A stretch of 64,000 nucleotides of DNA from Roseiarcus sp963835215. GTDB lineage: Bacteria > Pseudomonadota > Alphaproteobacteria > Rhizobiales > Beijerinckiaceae. The stretch spans positions 1,612,001 to 1,676,000 of the forward strand of contig CAWIES010000002.1 in the NCBI GenBank assembly GCA_963835215.1, written 5' to 3'. This document shows positions 57,039 through 64,000 of the stretch, piece after piece (the first letter of the stretch is position 1; every line of letters begins with the position of its first letter). A program made the position numbers and the translations under genes. Below the pieces are notes generated by a model, which saw only the letters and a list, made by a program, of their open reading frames with translations, ran no database searches and was not told where the DNA came from.

Positions 57039-58256
57039 ATGAGAGAATCCCCTTATCGTTGGGTCATCGTCGCTGCTGGCGGGTTGCTCGGCTGTCTGGC
57101 GGGCGGCGCGCTGTTCTCGCTGCCGGTGCTGCTGACGCCGATTTCGCGCGACACCGGCTGGTCGGTCACCGGCGTCTCAACCGCGATGACCATCGCGTTT
57201 CTCGCCATGGCGCTCGCGAGCGTGGCGTGGGGCGCCTTGTCGGATCGCCTGGGAACCCGGGTGATCGTGATGACCGGGTCCGTCATGCTCGCCGCGAGCC
57301 TCGCCTTGGCGAGCCTCGCGCCGTCGCTATGGGCGTTTCAAATCCTGTTCGGGTTGCTGGTCGGGATCGCGGCGGCGGCGATCTTCGCGCCGACGATGGC
57401 CTGCGTGACCGGCTGGTTCGAAACGCAGCGCAGCCTGGCGATTTCGCTCGTCTCGGCCGGCATGGGCATCGCGCCGATGACCATGTCGCCGTTGGTCGCG
57501 TGGCTGATCACCAATCACGATTGGCGAACGACCCTGCAGATCGTCGCGGCGATCGTCGCCATCATGATGATCCCGACGGCGCTCCTGGTGCGCAGCGCGC
57601 CCGTCCTCGCGGCGCAGCAGCCCGCCGCCGCCGTGCGCCAGGCGCGCGAGCCCGAAATGAACGTCGCGCAGGCGATCCGCTCGCCGCAGTTCATTATCCT
57701 GCTGCTGACCAATTTCCTCTGTTGCGCGACCCATTCGGGCCCGATCTTTCATACCGTGAGCTACGCCGTGAGCTGCGGCATCCCGATGATCGCGGCCGTG
57801 TCGATCTATAGCGTCGAGGGACTCGCGGGCCTCGGCGGACGCATCGCCTTCGGCCTGCTCGGCGATCGCTTCGGCGCCAAGCGCGTCCTGGTGACCGGCC
57901 TGCTTTTGCAGGCCTTTGGCGCGCTGGCCTATTTCTTCGTCCACGAGCTGGCCGGCTTCTACGCCGTCGCGGCGACGTTCGGCTTCATCTACGCGGGCGT
58001 GATGCCGCTCTATTCCGTGCTGGCGCGCGAGAATTTTCCGCTCAAGATGATGGGGACCGTGATCGGCGGAACAGCGATGGCCGGCAGTCTCGGCATGGCG
58101 ATCGGGCCGCTCGCCGGCGGCATGATCCGCGACGCCTTCTCCGATTACCGCTGGCTCTACGTTGGCGCGTGGATGCTCGGAATCGGCGCCTTCCTGATCG
58201 CCACGACCTTTAGGCCCTTCCCGAAGCCCGAGCCTGTTCCGGCGCCGGCGGAATGA
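57039..58256 (+). CDS. Major facilitator superfamily transporter
   Basis: A 405-aa inner-membrane transporter with twelve predicted helices. The loop motif DRLGTRVIVMTGSV follows helix 2, and the second-half counterpart is GDRFGAKRVLVTG. The pattern LLTPISRDTGWSVTGVSTAM and GWFETQRSLAISLVSAGMGIAP is typical of the monocarboxylate/oxalate (OFA/MCT-like) branch, so an organic anion is the likely substrate. The gene is monocistronic, convergent with the aminotransferase gene, and ends at a REP-like element. Confidence 0.82.
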   Translation: MRESPYRWVIVAAGGLLGCLAGGALFSLPVLLTPISRDTGWSVTGVSTAMTIAFLAMALASVAWGALSDRLGTRVIVMTGSVMLAASLALASLAPSLWAFQILFGLLVGIAAAAIFAPTMACVTGWFETQRSLAISLVSAGMGIAPMTMSPLVAWLITNHDWRTTLQIVAAIVAIMMIPTALLVRSAPVLAAQQPAAAVRQAREPEMNVAQAIRSPQFIILLLTNFLCCATHSGPIFHTVSYAVSCGIPMIAAVSIYSVEGLAGLGGRIAFGLLGDRFGAKRVLVTGLLLQAFGALAYFFVHELAGFYAVAATFGFIYAGVMPLYSVLARENFPLKMMGTVIGGTAMAGSLGMAIGPLAGGMIRDAFSDYRWLYVGAWMLGIGAFLIATTFRPFPKPEPVPAPAE

Positions 58257-58270
58257 CGCCCGGCTGCGCC

Positions 58271-58324
58271 GCCCCTCATCCGGCCCTTCGGGCCACCTTC
58301 TCCCGGTGAACGGGGAGAAGGGCC
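58271..58324. repeat. REP-like element between MFS and aminotransferase genes
   Basis: Reads GCCCCTCATCCGGCCC and then a hairpin with arms CCTTCTCCC and GGGGAGAAGG around GGTGAAC. Same family as the elements at 23049 and 48505; about half the length of the latter. Confidence 0.7.
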
Positions 58325-58325
58325 T

Positions 58326-59182
58326 TCACTTCGTATGGGCGAAATCCCAATAGAGTTGTCGCGCGCGACGGAAGAACGGCCCGGGCTGCAGCGCGCGGGT
58401 CTCGATGCGCTTGACCGGCGTGACCTTGCCGTAATTGCCGACGATGAAAATCTCGTCGGCGGCCTCGAAGTCGGCGAAGGACAGCGTCGTCTCGCGGGTA
58501 TCGACGCCGTCGGCGCGTAGCAACGCCAATACCCGTGCGCGGGTGACGCCGCTGAGGAACGAGCCGTTGGCGGCGGGCGTCATCACCACGCCGTCGCGGG
58601 CGAGGAAGACGTTGGCGGTCGCGACTTCGGCGACATTGCCGAGCATGTCGGCGAGAGGCAATTGTCGAAGCCGCGCGTGCGCGCCTCCATCAACGCGCGC
58701 GCGTTGTTGGGATAGAGGCAACCCGCCTTGGCGTCGATCGGCGCCGTCATCGCCAGCGGCTTGGCGTAGTGCGAGCGGGTGACCGACACGCCGGAGAGTT
58801 CGGGCAGCGCCGCCTCGTAAACCGACAGGCAGAAGCGGGTCGATTCGGGATCGGGCGGCACTGAGCCCACGCCGTTGTGCTCGGCCCAATACATCGGGCG
58901 GATATAAAGCGCGGCGCCCGACGCGAATTTTTTGATCCCGTCCCAGGCGAGCTCTTCGATCGCTTCGCTTGTCATTGTCGGTTTCAGCCACATGGTCTTG
59001 GCCGAGCGGTTGACTCGCGCGCAGTGCTTGTCGAGGTCGGGGGCGACGCCCTCGAAAGCCCGCGCGCCGTCGAACACGCTCGAAGCGAGCCAGAAGGCGT
59101 GGCTGCGCGGGCCGAGGATCGGCGGATTGCCTTCGAGCCAGCGCCCGTCGAGAAAGGTGAAGGTTTGCGACCAATCGGCCAT
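58326..59182 (-). CDS. ilvE: Branched-chain amino acid aminotransferase (class IV), one frameshift
   Basis: A PLP enzyme of about 285 aa exchanging amino groups between glutamate and branched-chain keto acids. It shows FLDGRWLEGNPPILGPRSHAFWLASSVFDGARAF, YIRPMYWAEHNG and the PLP-lysine region DAKAGCLYPNNARALMEA. The frame is lost near 58660, where one base restores LLADMLGNVAEVATANVFLARDG. The C-terminal SGVTRARVL, ADEIFIVGNYGKVTPV and YWDFA complete it. D-amino-acid transaminase and ADC lyase are related, but the N-terminal signature favours branched-chain substrates. Confidence 0.85.
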
Positions 59183-59284
59183 GAGAGACTCACAAAATGT
59201 GCTGCGGCGGACCCCGGAGGGGGGAGAATGCCCAATCGCGCGCCCCGGATAAAGGCGTTTGTCGGGGTCCGGCGTGGCGCCCGC

Positions 59285-59512
59285 TCAGCCGGCGCGGCGG
59301 ATCAGAATGCGAAAGACGCCGCCCTCCTCGACGCACTCGATCAGCGTGTCGCCGCTGGTCTCGCAAAATGAGGCGAAATCCTCGGGCGCTAGCGGGTCGG
59401 TGGCGAAGGCCTCGATCAGCGCGCCCGGCGCCAACTCGCGGATCGCTTTACGCGCGCGCAGGATCGGCAACGGGCAACTAAGGCCGCGCAGGTCGAGCGT
59501 CACATCGGCCAA
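59285..59512 (-). CDS. TusA-family sulfurtransferase
   Basis: A 75-aa protein with the diagnostic CPxP in LRGLSCPLPILRARKAIREL and a compact two-layer fold ending GGVFRILIRRAG. The cysteine at about residue 13 carries persulfide sulfur for tRNA thiolation, molybdenum cofactor or other uses. It is 13 bases downstream of the methyltransferase gene on the same strand, so the two are probably co-transcribed. The exact acceptor cannot be told from sequence. Confidence 0.88.
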   Translation of the reverse strand: MADVTLDLRGLSCPLPILRARKAIRELAPGALIEAFATDPLAPEDFASFCETSGDTLIECVEEGGVFRILIRRAG

Positions 59513-59525
59513 GGCGCTCCCCCTT

Positions 59526-60212
59526 TCACGCCAAGGCGAAGACGGCGCTCGCCGTCGTCGCCGCGTCTGGCGCGTCGCCGAAATCGGCGAGGCGATAGTC
59601 GGCGAGCTTGACGAGGCGCTCGCGCGGCAGATGCGCGCGCCACGGATCGCCGATCAGCGCCGCAATTCCCGCCGCCTGGCAGCGCTCAAGAAACGCCGTC
59701 GTACGCGCGGCGAGGCCGGCCTCGTAGAAGAGATCGCCGACCAGCACGAGATCGACGTCGGGCGGCGCGCCGTCGAGCAAGTCCTCGCAGGTCGCGGTGA
59801 TCGCGACGCCGTTGGCCTCGGCGTTGAGCGCGATCGCGGCGAGCGCATCGGGGTCGACGTCGACGGCGAACGCGGCGCGCGCGCCCGCCGTCATCGCCGC
59901 GATCGCGACGACGCCGCCGCCGGCGCCAAGATCAAGCACGCGCTTGCCTGTGACCGTCTCGGGATGATCGAGGAGATAGCGCGCCAGCGCCAAGCCGCCG
60001 CCCCACGGATAGGCCCAATAGGGCGCTTCGCCGTCCCGTCCGCGCCGCGCGGCGAATTGCCGCAGGCCGCTGGTCGGCGCGGCGCGATGCAGGCGCAGCC
60101 CGTCGAGAAAGGGCAGGGGGCAAAGCGGCAGGTTGGCGCGAATGAAATCGCGCGTCTGAGACGCCGGATTCAAGGTCGGGACTGGCGAGGTTGAAACGGG
60201 AATGCGCGTCAC
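59526..60212 (-). CDS. Class I SAM-dependent methyltransferase (ETFB-lysine / PrmA-like)
   Basis: A protein of about 228 aa with the SAM-binding loop VLDLGAGGGVVAIAAM, the acidic FAVDVDPDALAAIALNAEANG, and the post-motif LVLVGDLFYE. The preceding PYWAYPWGGGLALARYLLDHP is typical of protein-lysine methyltransferases related to ETFB methyltransferase and NNMT-like proteins. A GTG at 60212 gives the expected N-terminus (TRDFIRANLPL follows), but no ribosome site is obvious, so the start is uncertain. It precedes tusA and is divergent from mrp. Confidence 0.75.
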   Translation of the reverse strand: MTRIPVSTSPVPTLNPASQTRDFIRANLPLCPLPFLDGLRLHRAAPTSGLRQFAARRGRDGEAPYWAYPWGGGLALARYLLDHPETVTGKRVLDLGAGGGVVAIAAMTAGARAAFAVDVDPDALAAIALNAEANGVAITATCEDLLDGAPPDVDLVLVGDLFYEAGLAARTTAFLERCQAAGIAALIGDPWRAHLPRERLVKLADYRLADFGDAPDAATTASAVFALA

Positions 60213-60375
60213 CCGGCTGCGTGTGAACGAGCTGGCTGCACTAGCGGGAAAATCGAACGTCGTCAAAGCGTTGAACAGAGACGCCGGCTCGCCCGCCTTG
60301 CGTCGCCCGGAAAATTGGTTCAGTGCAGGGGCGGCTGCGCGCCGCGCGCCGCCGATCACGAAACGACGAATTCTC

Positions 60376-61490
<1,115 letters not shown>

Positions 61491-61494
<4 letters not shown>

Positions 61495-61793
61495 GCGCGC
61501 CCGTCGCGCCCGATGAGCCGCCGAGCGAACTGCGCGTGCGCGAGAAAGGCCGCGTGCTGCGGTTGACCTATGCCGACGCCGTGAGCGTGGAGATCGACGC
61601 CGACCGGCTGCGCGCCGCAAGCCCGAGCGCCGACAAAAGCAAAGCGCCGCCCGGCGTGACGATCGTCGACGTCGAGACAATCGGCAATTACGCGGCGCGC
61701 TTCACCTTCAGCGACGGCCACGACAGCGGCATCTATAGCTGGACGCTGCTGCGGCGGCTGGCATCCGATCAGGAATCCACTCCGGGTTCGTGA
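61491..61793 (+). CDS. DUF971 domain protein
   Basis: A 100-aa protein that starts at GTG 61491 within the mrp stop. It has the DUF971 pattern ELRVREKGRVLRLTYADAVSVEIDADRLRA and NYAARFTFSDGHDSGIYSWTLLRRL. The domain also forms the N-terminus of gamma-butyrobetaine hydroxylase and is often next to mrp, which points to an iron-sulfur role. Translational coupling with mrp supports this. No catalytic residues are recognisable. Confidence 0.85.
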
Positions 61794-62291
61794 CATCGCC
61801 CTCCTGAAGTGCGCCCCATCGGCGAGACACACAAATTTTGCACTTGGCGGCCGCTCAGGCCGACTCAGCCCGCGTCAGACGGCGGCAAACCCCCTTTCGC
61901 GCTATCCCCATGAGCACCTGGAGCACGGGTCAGCATGCCTCAGCACCAGAGCACCCCGAGTACAGCGCGGAGTCAGATAACATATTGATGTTTATGAATT
62001 TCTCTCCATTTCGAGTTTCGACCATGCGAACTCGATTAGACTAGTTACAATAACTCGCGTAGGCTTATGGGTATGAAATGTGAAATATTACAACTCACGC
62101 TCGGCGAGTAACTATCTAAATCATTGATAAATAACGATTTTGATATTATGGTTCCAGTGGTCATCGAGGCGTCGGCGTCCAAACCCGAAGGCAGCGAGAC
62201 GAGACCAAAGGGGCCGAGGTCCAAACTCGGCCCCGCCTACTGGTTCCAAATCGGCGTCCGCAGCGGCCCCGCTCATGGAGGTAAAAACGAA
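61794..62291. other. AT-richer intergenic region with an inverted repeat
   Basis: About 500 bases without a convincing gene. TCGAGTTTCG (62011-62020) and CGAACTCGA (62027-62035) form an inverted repeat with one bulged base, a possible operator or hairpin. A short frame at 61910-62044 and a TTG-initiated extension of the next gene (62124) both lack ribosome sites. Composition drops clearly below the chromosomal average from about 61970. Confidence 0.4.
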
Positions 62292-62732
62292 ATGGCACCC
62301 GCTCGAGAAAAAAACGCAATTGTGGCGAAGCAACTGCAACAGAGAGAGCTGATGTGGCCGGGGTCAGAGCCACGGCTCTGGGATCGGAAGAAGAACAAGG
62401 GATTTGCTACGATACCGAAGACTATGCCGATCATTTTGCAGATTATGGACGACCTTAGTAACGGGAAACCCGTGTCATCGACCTACCTAGGCCTGTGGTG
62501 CGAGACCTGGGACAATTCTATGGTGAATACATCGAAACAACAGGAAATGGCCCATGCAGCGGGATTCACAGGCCAAAGGGCGGTCTACACATGGGGCGCG
62601 CGCATGCATCTGCTGCACAAACTTAGGTTTATCGACATCAAGGCAGGAAATTCAGGCCCGATCAGCCATGTCCTGATTTGGAATCCGCATCGGGCCATTC
62701 GTTGGCACCCGATCAGAACACGTCGGGACTAG
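62292..62732 (+). CDS. Hypothetical accessory protein
   Basis: A 146-aa protein starting at ATG 62292, ten bases after a perfect GGAGG, which decides against the longer frame from 62124. It begins MAPAREKNAIVAKQLQQREL, is basic, and contains LWDRKKNKGFATIPKTMPIILQIMDDL, YLGLWCETWDNSMV and HVLIWNPHRAIRWH. I recognise no family. The helical, tryptophan-rich C-terminal half might be a winged-helix or replication-related domain, but that is a guess. Probably acquired, judging by composition. Confidence 0.5.
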   Translation: MAPAREKNAIVAKQLQQRELMWPGSEPRLWDRKKNKGFATIPKTMPIILQIMDDLSNGKPVSSTYLGLWCETWDNSMVNTSKQQEMAHAAGFTGQRAVYTWGARMHLLHKLRFIDIKAGNSGPISHVLIWNPHRAIRWHPIRTRRD

Positions 62733-62890
62733 ACGAAGCGAATTTTAATTCGCATTTGTCGCGCGCATTAGAGATCGGGGCGAACGACATGATGGATCAC
62801 CCGCTTGCCACTGTCGCGCCGGCCTCGGCTCCGGCTCCGACTCCGACTCCGGCTCCGGCTCCGGCTCCGACCGCGTCGGCCGGAGAGTAA
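62678..62890 (+). CDS. Doubtful small frame with an Ala-Pro tail
   Basis: A frame overlapping the previous gene, with a TTG start at 62678 or an ATG at 62789, ending in a low-complexity tail APAPTPTPAPAPAP. It leads directly to the next gene (7 bases). Neither start has a good ribosome site, so this may not be translated, or may be a displaced end of the preceding protein if an indel is present. Confidence 0.25.
   Translation: MESASGHSLAPDQNTSGLDEANFNSHLSRALEIGANDMMDHPLATVAPASAPAPTPTPAPAPAPTASAGE
62827..62868. repeat. Hexamer tandem repeat
   Basis: Seven copies of GGCTCC or GACTCC in a row, encoding the alternating Ala/Thr-Pro stretch of the small frame at 62678-62890. Such hexamers change length without shifting frame. 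Confidence 0.8.
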
Positions 62891-62896
62891 AAGATC

Positions 62897-63370
62897 ATGG
62901 AAGAAATGCGAGCTTTGAAGCAGGCGCTTCTCAATGAATACGGGCATTTCGCCGACAAGCGCATCAAGAACGTCGACCACGGCTCCGCGTTCATCGTTGA
63001 CGACCGGACCAGCGGAGGGATCGCCAGTGATGGAAAGCCGTATGGCTGGTTTTGCGAGGTGACGATCGTCGTGACCGGCCCAGACAAAATAGCCGTGATG
63101 CTGGAGGGGCGGATACCGCAAGGTGACGCCGTTCAGACCTGGATGCAGACGCACGGCATCAGCATTTCCAGGCCCTTTCACAAGGATCAGCTCAAATTCG
63201 AGGTTGGCCCCGGCGACGCCGCGAAATTAAAAGAGCTCGCGGTCGCGTTCCGTTCGATTGTTCGCCCCGGCGTTAGATATCAGGTGGCAAGCTACAAATA
63301 TGCTTGTCCCCGCGCGGCAGGCGCTCTTGATCGGCTATATGACGTAATCGCCGGGCACTTCGGGCTTTGA
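62897..63370 (+). CDS. Hypothetical protein
   Basis: A 157-aa soluble protein with segments YGWFCEVTIVVTGPDKIAVMLEGRIP, QTHGISISRPFHKDQLKFEVGPGDAAKLKELAVAFRSIVRPG and YKYACPRAAGALDRLYDVIAGHF. An alpha/beta pattern is likely; no family recognised. A GGAG lies eleven bases upstream, and an in-frame ATG four codons later is an alternative start. It ends shortly before a strong hairpin. Confidence 0.5.
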   Translation: MEEMRALKQALLNEYGHFADKRIKNVDHGSAFIVDDRTSGGIASDGKPYGWFCEVTIVVTGPDKIAVMLEGRIPQGDAVQTWMQTHGISISRPFHKDQLKFEVGPGDAAKLKELAVAFRSIVRPGVRYQVASYKYACPRAAGALDRLYDVIAGHFGL

Positions 63371-63385
63371 TACCTCTCGAGGGAG

Positions 63386-63417
63386 GTGGAGGCATGCTTC
63401 GAGAGGCACGCCTCCAC
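63386..63417. terminator. Stem-loop between convergent genes
   Basis: Arms GTGGAGGCATGC and GCACGCCTCCAC (one mismatch in 12) enclose an 8-base loop. It lies 16 bases after the hypothetical gene and 27 bases before the end of the convergent GNAT gene. No U-tract follows directly on the plus strand; on the minus strand the flank is also mixed, so termination efficiency is uncertain. Confidence 0.5.
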
Positions 63418-63443
63418 GATGGGATGTTAGGCCTAGCTCTTTT

Positions 63444-64000
63444 TCAGAAGACCTGCCGTTTTGTTGCGGCGCTGCTTCTGGCCGTTCGGGGAACGGCCAC
63501 TCGTTGCCTTACCGCTCCGGCGGCGCGCGTCGCCCCCAGCCCGAGCGAGCGCTGCACCATCACCGAGTCGGTCCAGTGGCCGAACTTGTAGCCGACCGAG
63601 GGCAGGCGGCCGACTTCGCGGAAGCCGAACGTGCGGTGCAGTCGCATCGAAGCCTCGTTGGCGCCGTCGATGTAGCCGATCATCTGGCGATAGCCGCCCG
63701 CTGCGCAAGACTCGATAAGGCCGGCGAGCAGCATGCGGCCGAGGCCGCGCCCGAGCCGGTCGGCGCGCACGTAGATCGAGTGTTTGACCGTATAGCGATA
63801 GGCCGGGCGTTTACGGAACGGGACGGCGTAAGCGTAGCCGAGCACCTCGCCACTGTCGTCGGCGACGAGATGGGGCAGTCGGCCCTTTTGCATGTTTTTG
63901 CGCCGGCGCTTGAGATCGTCGGCGTCGGGCGCGTCGATCTCGCCGGTGTAGTTCGGATCGACGCCGTAGCGGATGTGATGGAGATAGATCGCCAGCATCG
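63444..64000 (-). CDS. GNAT family N-acetyltransferase (5' end outside window)
   Basis: At least 185 residues of an acetyltransferase of the phosphinothricin-acetyltransferase type: IYLHHIRYGV, LPHLVADDSGEVLGYAYAVPFRKRPAYRYTVKHSIYV, and the acetyl-CoA loop RLGRGLGRMLLAGLIESC, then RTFGFREVGRLPSVGYKFGHWTDSVMVQRSL. The usual first ~20 residues before AIYLHH are missing, so the gene very probably starts beyond base 64000. The substrate may be an amino acid or its analogue such as phosphinothricin or methionine sulfone. Confidence 0.82.
   Translation of the reverse strand, partial: MLAIYLHHIRYGVDPNYTGEIDAPDADDLKRRRKNMQKGRLPHLVADDSGEVLGYAYAVPFRKRPAYRYTVKHSIYVRADRLGRGLGRMLLAGLIESCAAGGYRQMIGYIDGANEASMRLHRTFGFREVGRLPSVGYKFGHWTDSVMVQRSLGLGATRAAGAVRQRVAVPRTARSSAATKRQVF

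Noticed and set aside
61910..62044. 44-residue frame starting MSTWSTGQHAS
   Set aside because: No ribosome site and no recognisable feature; falls in a region of changing composition.
62827..62868. Short tandem repeats as a CRISPR-like array
   Set aside because: Contiguous hexamers without spacers; a simple sequence repeat in or beside coding sequence.

Overview
The window is GC-rich chromosomal DNA of an alphaproteobacterium, most likely a member of the Hyphomicrobiales. The grounds are the codon bias, the ssuABC / cysE / DUF2849-cysI-cysH-DUF934 sulfur gene sets, an EpsC-type serine acetyltransferase, a DsbA-like gene directly upstream of smc, and the CCTCATCCGGCG / CTTCTCCC(G) palindromic repeats familiar from that order. 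The genus cannot be fixed from the sequence. Most of the window is chromosomal core; accessory material lies at about 48.6-56.1 kb and 61.8-63.4 kb.

Layout. 0-7.7 kb: a DODA-type dioxygenase, an FAD/NAD(P)-binding protein behind a clear palindrome, an aliphatic-sulfonate importer (ssuBCA) and, divergently, serine acetyltransferase, a 52-aa protein and a flavin reductase. 7.7-13.8 kb: a sugar operon (substrate-binding protein, two permeases, LacI regulator, GH127 glycosidase) with chained start/stop overlaps and a 22-bp near-perfect operator in front; it has no ATPase of its own. 14-20.1 kb: a methyltransferase-RgpF fusion protein divergent from the complete dTDP-L-rhamnose operon rfbBCDA. 20.3-23 kb: a diguanylate cyclase, tRNA-Ser(GGA), a small membrane protein and msrA. 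23.1-31.6 kb: kdpDE divergent from kdpFABC, with two additional tiny membrane proteins. 31.6-38.1 kb: peptide deformylase, rmuC, a GT87 membrane glycosyltransferase, and the sulfite/APS reductase operon. 38.2-48.5 kb: a J-like protein with an HscC-type Hsp70, priA, rplS, a DsbA-like protein and smc. 48.6-56.1 kb: an islet with a HEPN-like and a DUF2971 gene bracketed by a duplicated helix-turn-helix locus, then small genes and gene remnants. 56-61.8 kb: a D-Ala-D-Ala carboxypeptidase, an MFS transporter, a branched-chain aminotransferase, TusA, a methyltransferase, Mrp and DUF971. 61.8-64 kb: AT-richer hypothetical genes, then an incomplete GNAT acetyltransferase.

A striking property is that at least 25 single-base frameshifts break eleven otherwise convincing genes, including smc, priA, rmuC and kdpC, while other long genes (kdpA, kdpB, kdpD, cysI, hscC, the rfb operon) are intact. 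Several shifts fall in short G/C runs. I read this as sequencing indels, not gene decay, and annotate these genes over their full span.

The parts fit together in three themes. Sulfur: ssu, cysE, cysIH and perhaps the FAD protein share related AT-rich palindromes and may form one regulon. Cell surface: rhamnose nucleotide synthesis beside an RgpF-type protein, plus a GT87 enzyme. Potassium: a complete Kdp pump with its two-component system and mirrored tandem CCTTA sites in the divergent promoter.
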